DNA from: Erythroxylum novogranatense
Lineage: Eukaryota; Streptophyta; Magnoliopsida; Malpighiales; Erythroxylaceae
NCBI GenBank assembly: GCA_029891385.1
Contig: CM057234.1
Span: forward strand, 28,444,350-28,508,349
Direction: 5' to 3'
DNA: 64,000 nt
Position 1 is the stretch's first letter; each line of letters starts with the position of its first letter. The translations under genes were made by a program, and so were the position numbers. Positions 25,101 to 35,200 of the stretch are shown here, one piece after another. The notes under the pieces were generated by a model that was not told the DNA's origin, ran no database searches, and saw only the letters and a list, made by a program, of their open reading frames with translations.

Positions 25101-28100
25101 TTCATAGGAATCATATGCTGCAATTGTTGAGCACTTTTTGACATTCCACCTTGAGGACAAGGTGCGAGCTTTGGAGGAGAGTATTGTTAGGGCTAGAAGG
25201 CCATTAGTATACAGTAGGCGTAAGAAGAAGTTGGAGAATCCTAGGACATGAGTTAGTTACAAATAAGTGACAGGTGTCACCTAATAATTGGGGTAGGATG
25301 AGATATAAAAGGAGAGGAATGTCATGTAAGGGGGTATGCGTGAATTCTGCACTGAGAGTATTGTTAGGGAGGTACAGCCCCTCATATAGGTTGATCCTTA
25401 TTTCGGTTGTAATAACATATTTCTACAGAATATCAATATACAATACTGAATCGATGAGATTATTTTGATCCATCTGATTCATTAATTCTCATAATACAGT
25501 CACACTTGGGTGAGTTCTATCACATTTTATTTAACAATTCTGTATAATAGTTTGTCATTATTATGGAATAAATATAATATATTTTGATTGACTAGCAAAG
25601 CGAAAGAATCATCTCTGGAGTTTCCATATAAGGATTTGTTACGTTATGTATCTTGTGGTTCATAATAAGGCTGTTATAGCAATCCCGGCTTAGAACACAC
25701 TTACTATCTAGTGCAGTGGTAGTGATTGCTGATTTTTTTCAATCATGAGTGTAGCGAGGAAAGTCCTACAAATTAACTGATAATGTTCATGCAATAGAGT
25801 AATAGTGTGATAACTCGATCGTTAGTTTTAAATCCTTGTGTGGGAGTATGTTGGTTATGTACCCTCCAAGCAGGTGGGGATTGTCTTAGTTTAGATGGTT
25901 TGACGTTGAATTGAAGTTGTATAAGATCTAGTTGTAGAAAGGTGTTGGAAGCTGTATTTAAGAGATAGCTTAGTGTAGGCCACAATCCTAGTTAAGAGTT
26001 ATTGTGGCTCAAGAACTTGATGCCCCATACACAAGTCCACTCATTTGTGTATTTGAAGATCAAATGTGAGGCACTAACACTTGTTAAATTCTTTATAGTT
26101 GATGTTAAATCTCATACTTCGTTAACATATATAACATCTGAACTTCTTCTTCTGTAACAGCTTGGACAATACTCTAGAAAGATACGAGAAATATTCACAG
26201 GCAGATAGGCAGCTGATTCCAAATGACTTTGGACTACAGGTAACATCTACTTATTTTTGTTTTATTTACATATTAGATTGGTTTTGCAAATCAATTATAC
26301 CCTTTAACTTTGCCTTTAATGAAGCATTGAACTCGAACCCTAAACTGTTGTATGGTGGGGACTCTACTTTGGCTACATGTTTGTCACAGCTCTTAATTTA
26401 TTCTACTTTGCCAAAATTGCATCTTAAAATGCTACGAGAATTCTTGGAAATTGTATCAATTTATATTATTGATCAGTTTTTTCTTTCGCTAGTCAAAATG
26501 TTCTGATTTCAGTATACATGTGAAGCATGAGCTAAACATTTCTCATTATGTAGTATCACATCTTTGTGGGTTCTGATTAGGGAAGCCGGACTCTGGACCA
26601 ACCTAAACTGATGGCTAGAGTTGAAGTCCTACAGAGAAACCTAAGGTGCAATCATGAATGTTAGAACAATACAAAAAGCATTCTACCCACAGCTTATCTC
26701 TTTGCGTCGCATGTTTTTCCATACGATTGCATTAGCTTAAGCAAAACCTAGATGTTCTGACGTGTTACATGAATTACCTAGGAACTGTGCTGGAGAAGAA
26801 TTAGATCCCATGAGTCTGAGTGAGCTCCAACGGTTGGAGCAACAAATCGATTCTGCCCTTAAGCGCATACGATCAAGAAAGGTGAACTTAAAACCCTTCT
26901 ACAAACTTGAGTGTTTTTCTTTTCGGGAGAATCAATGTTATATATGTGAAGTTGCCTACTCAGTATAATTGTCTGACACCTTGCAGAGTCAGTTGAGTCA
27001 AGAGTATATTTCCCAGCTGCAGAAAAAGGTGAATCTCAAGCGTGGTGAACTGGTGATGCATATTGTTTTTCCTTTTTCAGAAGACTCAAATCCCAAGTAT
27101 AAAATATTGTGGATGAATTGAGAATCTAGAGTGACGAGACTCGCAGGTTAATTTACGCATTGCATATCAACAAGTTCCAGATGAGGTTAAAACCAAAAAC
27201 ACTAGGAAACACGGAAAAAAAGAAAAAGATAGCAGATAGAGAATCCCCAGAACAACTTATGTCTGGTTCCAAGAGCACTTATTCTGTTATGTTTTTGCAT
27301 TACAACCTCTCATGTGTTGAATTCCAAACACTACGAAGTATGAAGACACGCATCCCGTTCACATCATACGTCACCATTCTTGTGCTTTATATACTAACCT
27401 GGGAAGTTGGAACTGTTGCCCTTTAAAGAACTAGTTGGACCTGCTCATTCCACAACCTCACCGCGATAATGGGAGTGAAAAAAAACTCATGGATATGTAG
27501 GAAGTTCCAAAATGTTACCAAATCAATGTCCTTTTCTAGACGTAAAGCGTGCAACATGCCTTGAGGTTATCGACCTTCATAACAGGAGAATTATATGCAT
27601 GTTGGTACTTGATGTCATTTTGCATGGCATTAATTATGCTTAAATAAAACATCTGTCATCTAACAGCAAAAGGTTGTTCCAGGAAAGGGCATTGCAGGAG
27701 CATAATATTCTATTGGCAAAGCAGGTAAATTGTGTTTCAGCTTCTATAAACAAGACTTATAAACTGCTTGCAGGTTCTAACATAATCAAGTTTTCACGCT
27801 CAATACTTGTAAATAGCTGAAGGAGAAAGAGAAGTCAGGGATTAGGAATACTCAGTTGGAGGAGCAGAACCATGGTCAAAACCCCTCGATACAACAGCCT
27901 CCATCGCAGTCGCTGCCAATGATATCACTGCCTTCTTTAACCCTACGGTAGACTCCTATATCTCTTGCCCAAACTGCTTCTGTCAATTAGATTTGAATCT
28001 AACTTCATTCTTTGATAGTGACCTGAGAGCTGGTCGAACAAGAGTCTGAACTTGGCTTCGCGTTCCATTGTACTTATTGTCGAGTCTTAAGAAATGAGCT

Positions 28101-28465
28101 GGGATTTTGTTGAGCTTGACCATTTCAATTTTATAACCTAGTAAAATTAACGATTCGGGACAGAGTTTAGTGGTCATAGACTCGTTAGAACAAGCTATCA
28201 CAGCCATCAGTTCAGCTGTAGCAGTGTGCTACAGTTTTCAGGCACGTTGACGACTTGGAAGCATTCATTAAAAGAAACATCAGAATGCCGTAGTTAAGGT
28301 CGAAATGATAAATGATTTGTGAAAGTAGCTAACATGAACTGCTAAAAATTTTGCAGCGACACTCAAGCTGAGGAGAGTGAAACTCAAATCCAAGCTCAAG
28401 CTCAAGCTCGCTCTGCTAACAATATGTCCATCCCACATTGGATGATTAGCATTGCAAGAAAGTAG
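10110..28465 (+). CDS. MIKC-type MADS-box transcription factor, AP1/FUL (SQUAMOSA) clade
   Basis: Nuclear DNA-binding protein of the class controlling floral transition, meristem identity and fruit development. Exons worked out by eye: 10110-10294, 26161-26239, 26581-26645, 26782-26881, 26987-27028, 27683-27724, 27817-27947 and 28357-28465, all GT-AG, total 753 nt, 250 residues. Exon sizes 185/79/65/100/42/42 are the classic AP1/FUL pattern. Residues 1-61 are the MADS domain ([20 protein letters not shown]..., ending LFEYSSDS). The I and K regions follow ([52 protein letters not shown]). The C-terminus is Q-rich with QAQAQA, and near its end IPHWMI looks like a variant of the FUL motif (LPPWML). 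Start chosen at MGRGR; a GTG codon nine bases upstream is not credible. Intron 1 is 15,866 bp. FUL versus AGL79-like placement needs a tree. Confidence 0.93.
10474..10513. repeat. 20-bp perfect tandem duplication
   Basis: The unit CAATACCTCACCCATTGCCT occurs twice head to tail (10474-10493 and 10494-10513), shortly after the donor site of MADS intron 1. Confidence 0.9.
13107..13800. mobile_element. possible MITE in MADS intron 1
   Basis: The left edge reads TGTCTGTTTGGATGAAC and the right edge, reverse-complemented, CCTCTATTTGGTTGGGT. These weakly inverted ends share the TTTGG core common in plant hAT-like MITEs. The interior is AT-rich with matching AAGTACTTTT-type blocks near both ends and no coding capacity. 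Target duplication is not convincing (AGGCATTA versus AGGCTTAG). Confidence 0.35.
15090..19850 (-). pseudogene. decayed antisense copia retrotransposon (gag to RNase H)
   Basis: Read on the minus strand from 19850 down. Traces of gag occur at 19700-19450. The clearest part is integrase at 18193-17855, with TPY.L...(A)..[32 protein letters not shown] and [11 protein letters not shown] followed by the FI(S/G)YS block. An RT segment follows at ~17120-16990, then after an interruption RT resumes at 16127 with KQAPRA, the catalytic YIDDIIIT (about 15930-15960) and HFKMKDLG. RNase H-like YRSKKQTIV and TTSKLL remnants extend to about 15250. Stops and frameshifts are frequent throughout. No terminal LTR pair was recognised, so the outer limits are approximate. 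Confidence 0.75.
16128..16983 (-). mobile_element. copia LTR with its 3' internal flank, inserted in the RT of the older copia
   Basis: On the minus strand the order is ~400 bp of non-coding sequence, a polypurine tract (CCAAGTGGGAGAT, plus 16576-16588) and an LTR running TGTTGGAAT...AAATCTAACA (plus 16128-16575, 448 bp, TG...CA ends). A (TA)n run lies at about 16537-16555. It sits exactly between the two parts of the copia RT. The two flanks share a ~60-bp diverged stretch of RT rather than a 5-bp target duplication, which is not explained by simple insertion. Confidence 0.6.
20255..20592 (+). repeat. 5' LTR of the intronic chromovirus
   Basis: Starts TGATAGA and ends TCTATCA, a perfect 7-bp terminal inverted repeat. 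It contains a TATA-like GATATAAAAGGA near 20370. Preceded by the CATTT target duplication and followed by the primer-binding site. Confidence 0.93.
20648..21720 (+). pseudogene. gag of the intronic chromovirus, broken
   Basis: Begins MVVTRRMEK at 20648. A coiled N-terminal part is followed by the gag core ([33 protein letters not shown]) that ends at a TGA at 21122-21124. The frame resumes with WREFKSAML and QQ...V.EY remnants, then EERN (21277-21459). A single zinc-knuckle remnant ([12 protein letters not shown]...CKNKH) lies at about 21640-21700. One cysteine spacing is degenerate. Several frameshifts make it non-functional. Confidence 0.8.
21721..25251 (+). pseudogene. pol of the intronic chromovirus: protease, RT, RNase H, integrase, chromodomain-like end
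   Basis: The protease reads [12 protein letters not shown] (about 21880-21915) and [13 protein letters not shown] begins [18 protein letters not shown], then is broken by an exact-length 32-bp tandem duplication (22556-22587/22588-22619). It resumes [18 protein letters not shown] and [17 protein letters not shown]. At ~22930 the catalytic aspartate pair is replaced by two asparagines and a base is missing. RNase H (23489 on) has [10 protein letters not shown]. Integrase has the H...H...C...C zinc region ([24 protein letters not shown]) and [16 protein letters not shown]. The C-terminus has [14 protein letters not shown], a TAG where Trp is expected, then [14 protein letters not shown], and runs on into the 3' LTR with a basic tail to 25251. 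Confidence 0.88.
25185..25522 (+). repeat. 3' LTR of the intronic chromovirus
   Basis: Starts TGTTAGG and ends TCTATCA, followed by the second CATTT. Same length as the 5' LTR (338 bp), about 93-94% identical by visual count. Confidence 0.93.
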
Positions 28466-29280
28466 ATGAGATATCATATCGCTACTAGAATAAAAGGATC
28501 AACTTAGCTTAAGATCATATCCTGATCGTAACCTGTGTCATCTGCTGAAGGTATCGTAATTTTTTAACTCATTCATCTACTCGAAGAAACCACACTGCTG
28601 CATCTGGAATGCGTACCTGGGAAAGACCACCACGGCTGTTTTTGCCGTTACTACGTTTTGGTTGATGATAATGTTACCACTGGACGCCAATTAGACTTGC
28701 TTATGTCGGTAAGCTATATATGACAACTTACAGATGTTCTATAGAAGAGTCGCATGGGGCCATAGTTGTAGCACTTCCACCTCCAACGTCCAAGTAAGGA
28801 GACCTCTTTTGTTTCTCCTGTCGATTATTACAAAATAAAAATGGGAAACCTAATGCAATTGTCAAGTCGCAGGGATGATCGAAAGCGATGACAGTAGATA
28901 CACATCATGCAACAGTATTTAATTTTAAAAGCAATCGGAGTTGATTTACCTAATGCCCTGATCCATAAGCCATTAGAAGCCATAGGAAGTTTCAAGGAGT
29001 TCCAATTATAAATCCTTTATCAATTTACACTGATCTGATACAACATTCATGACCAATTTGCAAGTACATTGATCTGATACAACATTCATGACCAATTTGC
29101 AAGTACGTTGATCTGATACAACATCCATGACCAATTTGCAAGTACATTGATCTGATATATATATAAAATATGTGCCAATACAAGAGTGGCTATTCCATAA
29201 AATAACGGAAGTCTAGCCCTTAAATTTGCAATCCCAATAGGTTGCAGTAAATCTAGCTATTCAGGTGATCTATTGTTTCA
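28466..29280. other. intergenic region between convergent genes, incl. MADS 3' UTR
   Basis: 815 bp separate the MADS stop and the RCC1 stop. AATAAA occurs at 28489-28494 (close to the stop) and at 28834-28839, the latter a plausible poly(A) signal for a ~400-nt 3' UTR. The right part carries a 39-bp tandem repeat that would lie in or near the 3' UTR of the opposing RCC1 gene. Confidence 0.5.
29031..29159. repeat. 39-bp tandem repeat, three copies plus a partial
   Basis: The unit beginning TGATCTGATACAACATTCAT recurs at 29031, 29070, 29109 and (truncated) 29148, period 39 bp, with only a few substitutions between copies. Confidence 0.92.
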
Positions 29281-32200
29281 TCAGCTCGTCCCACTCTTGA
29301 TGCCATTACTTTCATAATCAGAGTCACCACCGTCGAGCAAATGTTCCCTGCAGACACAGAGTTGTTAGAAGAAAACATAACAAGGGAAAGGCACCAAAGT
29401 GGGGAGAAATATTTTTGGAAGAAAACATGGAAAAAAGGTTAACGCACCAAACTTACAGTACCAATGTTTAATTGTAGAATTAGGATTCGTGGAATATGTT
29501 GAAGCTAGCCTCTCACAGCTTCTATTTATATTTTATATTCAGTAAAATATAATTATATAAGCAAAACTAGGGGTTTGACTCTAATCTTAATATATATTTA
29601 TAATTCAATACTCCCCTCAAGCTGGATCATATATATCATGAATCAAGTTTGTTATAAATGCGACCCTTGCGCTTTGTCTACCAATCCATTTTGTGGAGTA
29701 AATGGGTAAGTAGAATGACGAAGAATGCCTTTAGAAGCCATGAAAGCCATAAATTGATCAGAAAAATATTCCTTGGCATAATCACTATAAAAACTATACA
29801 AATTAGACAGACTTATTTTCAATCTCAGCATAAAAGCTTTTAAATATAGAGAACAACTCAAAACAATTTTTCATTAAAAATATATACGTCAACGTGACGA
29901 CAAAGATCACAAAAACTACAAATTGAAATTTAGTTTATGCTAGGTTTCTTTATTAGGTAAAAAGTAATAATGAGATGGTATGATGCTTTATTCTAAGAAG
30001 ATCCTGAAATTTTTTTCCATGAACTTGATTTTTCAATTATAAGGTATGATACTTTTTCTAAGAATGATTGTTAGACCTTAGGAGCGATTCTTAGTTCCCT
30101 TCCCTCCCTTACTTGTTTACCTCATCAAATTCCAGCAATTTTCCTAAACTTCTTACCATATCAAACCCTAAAATTCTAGCCTAAATTTCTGTCCATCAAA
30201 CCCTAAAATTCCAGCTAATCTAAACTTGAAATTCCAATGACCTAAGTTGAAATCCAAACCTGAAATTTGATATTTCAACAGCCTAACAATAATTAATGCC
30301 CTATATTTCCTAGTTTCTGTGAGTTTTAGCTACTAGTTGATATTTTTTCTACTTGTCCTACATCATAGTCTTAATTTACAATCTAACAGCTTCAAGTATT
30401 TTTTGCGCTGTAAAAGAATGAAAAGAAATCAATGTGAAGTTAAAAGGCGATAAAAAAGAATTTCAGACCGGAAGATCAGACATCAGCCAAATGAATATTA
30501 CCTCAATCTTCCACAAAGACGTGCTAAACCATCTGCGCCTGTTCTTAATGCAACCTCCTCAATCTCTGAGGCATTTGATTGATTCACACTATCTGCAAGC
30601 CTAAACTCACACAATTCTTTCAAGGAACAAGCATCTGTCAACACTGCTGAATGGCCACCACCAGCTGCTAGTTTTCGCACTTCCCCTACACACCTGCAAT
30701 ATGGGAATTGCATCAAAATAGAACAGTACATAACCTGCAACAAGGCATCGCAACTTTTGGCAGAATCGTACCAGTCAACTGGAGAAGGATACCAAGCATA
30801 TGTAGATTTCTCATTAGCTGCCTGACCATAACTGTTGTAGCCCCATCCATGTATCCTTCCATCCTTCAGAGACACAAGTGTGTGGGAATGTCCACACGCA
30901 ACAAGTTGAACACCAGTTGGGACAACCAAAGCAGGGAGATTTTTGAGAAATGATTCTGAATCACTAGGAATGAATGAAAAGGATCCTTTCTGTGGGCCAA
31001 GCCCTAATTGACCAGCTTGACCACCACCCCAAGCATATAGAGCTCCCTTCTCAGTTACAGCACAGGTGTGCACACCACCACATGCCACATCCTTTACAAA
31101 GATTCCATCAAGGGCAACAACTCGCCTTGGCAATAGCTCTTTGTCCCCGGACTGAAGAGAAGTATGTCCAAGTTGACCCATAGTTCCTAGACCCCAAGTA
31201 TACCTTCAAGATGGAAAAAATAATAAACTTGAGAGAGAGCCAGGGCAGGCATATGAGGCAGAAAAGACAAGCTCACAAATAAATTTGGTAATTTCAAAGT
31301 GAGTTGCATAACAAGAAGTTGCCACTTAACAATATTGGGTATGGAAATGAAAGGAAGAAGAAAAGGAGGGCAATGGGAGGCCGACAAAGCGCAACAAATA
31401 ATTTTCCAATTTCAAGTTTAACCCAATACCAAACAGAAAAAGAACAAAACACTTTTTCCCAAGCAATTCAATGAGTCTAGTCACACATGAAAGCTCAATT
31501 CCAACTAACAAAGACATGTTTGTATCCATCTATTTACATTCATGGCTGACTACTTGAACAAATATGAAAAACAACCTCACCCTTCACGTGTATATGATGA
31601 CCATAAAGTTCTGATGGTGCCAAAAGTTGTAAGTTTGGCGAGTTTGCCATATTACATACAGCCTAAACGACTATTACTTATCACAACTTGAGAATATAAT
31701 GAAATTGGTCAAGGAATCAACAACTACCACAGAGGGAAACTAACTTTTCATTAGTGTGTTAAATTGTACAGTCCATCAAAATCAAGTTATAACAATTAAG
31801 ATCAAGTGTGGGTATCGAAAAATTGTAGAATCAAGATTCTACTATAGAATGACCAATGCAGGAATAAAAAATAGTACTATCAAATAAAAGAAATCTAAAA
31901 TGTTTTTTTCTTCTTCTTTTTTCTCTTTTTATCATAAGACCAAGTATAGGGAAAAAGAGACTTGCATATTAGAATGCATCGCATTTCCATTGCATCCCAT
32001 CTCCAGACGTGAGATTCGCATAAGAAGATTTTTCCAACCTTCAAAGAGAGTTATATGTGTCATGCAGAAAACTGTAACTCTCATGATTAAAATTTAGGAC
32101 ATATTTCCATATAAACAGTTTCTGAGATAACTTACACCTCGCCATTTTCAGATATGGCTGCTGAATGATACTCGCCACATGACACATGGGTAATCTTCAC

Positions 32201-35200
32201 AAGCTCATGAGCTTCTTCAAGAAACTTTGCATAAGCATTTATAATACAAGCCCCTTGTAGTCCTTCACAAGTAATACCTCTGCCAAGCTGACCATATTCA
32301 TTATAGCCTGATTTATCAAAAGAGCAATGCGATACTGATTAAAGGTGGAAGAAATTAGCAAATAAGATTCCACAATCATTCTCAGATAAAAATCATAAAA
32401 ATGAAGATGAACCATCAGCACTTAGAGCAACTAATATGAGCTTGACACTATTGTTCACAACACTTATTTTAAGCATTTTAAAGAAATTGTAGAAACACAA
32501 GCATTTACCCCACGCTTGCAGCAAGCCATCCTCAGATAAAGCCATTGCGTGGGCTGCGCCACAAGATACTTGCTGGACAACCTGATAATTAAGAACACTT
32601 TGAATTAGGAGTAACTCTATAACAACATCAATTAGGAGTAACCCTATAACAACATCAAGAACTCAGATGCTTAATAAGTTTGTAAAATCAAGGTTACAAT
32701 ATCACACATTTTAAATTATTAGATGAATCCCAAGCTATCATGATGATGACATTGAATTTAAATATTCAAATAGCAAGAGCTTTAAGATTGATTTAAAGCA
32801 AAAGAAATTAAAGTTTATAAAAGAAATAAAAGAGGAAAGATTAGCCAATCACAAGCTTTGATTTGGTGAAATGAGGATTGAGAAATGAGAAATGAGAATT
32901 GAGAATTGAGTTGACATAAAAAATAAGGACAGCAATTTAGAATATATTAGGATTTCTTATTAGATAGGAAGTAATAGTAAGTTAAATATATTATTCTGTT
33001 TTAGATATGTTATCCTAATTGTTTAGGATTTACAGAATTTTTATTAGAACAAGATTTGAATTTGTTTTTTCCAAAAAAAAAAACTTAAATTTGTTAGGAC
33101 ACATTCCTGCTAGAGTAAGGGTTCTAAAAACTTTCATAAAAATATGTGTGTATTCAGCCCTTCAACAATAAGCAATCTGAAATTTTTCTACAAGCTTGAG
33201 TTTTCAACTAGAAAGTGTGATGCTTTCTTCTAAGAGTGATTCTTAAACTCTCGAAGTGATTCCTAATTTCCTACCTTCCATTTTTGTGTTCACCACAAAA
33301 TTCCAGCAACCAAAATCCTAACTTCCAGCTATATTAAACCCTAAAATACTAGCCTAATATCAACCATATTTCTAATTTTGTGAGTTTGACTATTAGTTAA
33401 TAATTCTTCTATTTGTCCTACATCAATTTGATATTAGAGCTTTGGGTCACAATGGCAACACATAGTGGAAGAGCATATAGAAGAATATTCAGCGACTTAG
33501 ACCAAGACGAAATACTTCTGAATATTGCAAAAAAATTGGGCATCAATGATCCTCGTTCACAAGGTGCTCCAAAAGCTAACTTACATGCAACAACTCCCAT
33601 AAGAAAACATGTTTGAAAAATTTTAGAGAGGCTAGACAACCTTAACATATATTCCCTGAAAGTCATAACTCGCACAAGAAAAAACTATACCCACCAACAA
33701 CCTATAACTGATGCTGAACATGGAGAATGTGGTAATAAACAAGGACTGATATTGATCAACAGCATGCAATGTATAGGAAAATCTTTGTTTAAAAATCATG
33801 TACTGATTTTGATTCCTCAAATTTAGTATATCAATTTGAATCATCAAGTCTACATGTGGAAGGTGCTCAAATAATTGATGATATGGAGAGTTTGACAGTA
33901 GGGGATGATCAAAGTACTGAAGATGAAGAAAACCTGAATGAGGTGGATTTTTTGGCAAACCCTAAAGTTGAAAAAAACAAGTTCAAACACTTAAGTAGCA
34001 AGCTAAAACAATAGTACAACAAGTTAAAAGGATAGGCCAACAAGCTAAAATAACAAAACATGAAGCTGTTAATAGATTAACCAGCAACTACTTGTGGTTC
34101 CCAAGCTTGTTGGTTCAAAACTTGATCATATCTTTGGTGTTGCTGATGAAGATTGTGTTGTAATGGCTAATGAAGGAGAAGTAGACACGACTGAAGATGC
34201 ACAAATAATATAACATAGGAATAAAGAAGAAGTTGTGAATGCACTTGCAAGCAATGATAGCAAGTTAGTGCATCTACCTACAAGAAGCAATAATATGTAT
34301 GTTCTTAATGCCAATGTTGTAGAAAAGCCATGTGATTTCGATATGAAACCATTTGGAAATATATTGGTTAAGACTTATGATATTGTCTATGCTGCTAAAC
34401 TATTCTTTAAAGAAATTGTACATTTCTATGGATTACCTTTAACCATCGTATTTGATGGTGATGTGAAATTTAAGAGTTATTTTTAGAGAACTCTACAGAA
34501 AACAAAAACAATAAGCTTCAATTTTCAAGTTCTTTCCATCCCCAAACCGATAGACAAACAGAGGTGGTGAATAGAAGCTTGGAGTACTTGTTAAGATGTT
34601 TGGTTGGAGACAATGTAAAAAATTGGGACCTAATTTTTCCTAGCAGAATTTGCATACAATAGTTCTATAAACAGGTCTACTAGTAAGAGTCCTTTTGAGA
34701 TAGTCTCAGGAGTTTAACCAAGAAAGTCTATTGATCAAGATCCTTTACCACAAACAACACGAGTTAGTGTTGAAGCTGAAGGTTTTGCACAACACATAAG
34801 GGACATCTTTGATGAGATACAAGGAAAGATAAAGACTAGCAGCAACTTGTCTAATAAAGAATATGCTGATCAATATTGTCAATTGATGGAATTCAATGAC
34901 GGGTATATGGTAATGGTAAGGATTCATCCAGAGTGTTTTCCAAAAGGAAAATATAAGAAACTCCATTCACGAAGTGCTGGACCTTATAAGATCATCAAGA
35001 AGATAAGTGCTAATGCTTATGTTTTCAAATTACCAAGTGACACAAGAATAAGTCATATCTTTACTGTTGTGGACTTAACTATTTATCATGGGCAAGAGGA
35101 TGAGCAATCCCCTATTACAACTATAAGAATTCCAACCATTCCTCATCTTAAAAAGGAGATAGAGGATGTTCTTGATGAACAAATTGTAGCAACAAGAGAT

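Larger units (their letters stand above)
20255..25522 (+). mobile_element. Ty3/gypsy chromovirus, structurally complete, inactive
   Basis: Two 338-bp LTRs (20255-20592 and 25185-25522) flank a 4.6-kb interior and the whole is bounded by the exact 5-bp duplication CATTT (20250-20254 and 25523-25527). The primer site TTGGTATCAAAGC (about 20594) fits initiator tRNA-Met. Order: gag, protease, RT, RNase H, integrase, chromodomain-like C-terminus. By eye about 22 of 338 LTR positions differ, mostly transitions, so the insertion is moderately old. It lies in sense orientation in MADS intron 1. Confidence 0.93.
10295..26160 (+). other. giant first intron of the MADS-box gene
   Basis: It starts GTTTTG after ...GATTCAAG and ends TCTGTAACAG before CTTGGACAAT; joining gives Asp-Ser-Ser-Leu-Asp in frame (phase 2). 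The intron contains an antisense decayed copia (about 15090-19850), a copia LTR with its 3' flank (16128-16983), a gypsy chromovirus (20255-25522) and a possible MITE (13107-13800). The first ~4.5 kb and last ~0.6 kb are otherwise unremarkable AT-rich sequence. First introns of AP1/FUL-type genes often carry regulatory sequence; whether that holds here is inference. Confidence 0.88.

Noticed and set aside
29031..29159. CRISPR-like array
   Set aside because: The repeats are directly abutting 39-bp units without unique spacers, in a plant intergenic region; a simple tandem repeat.
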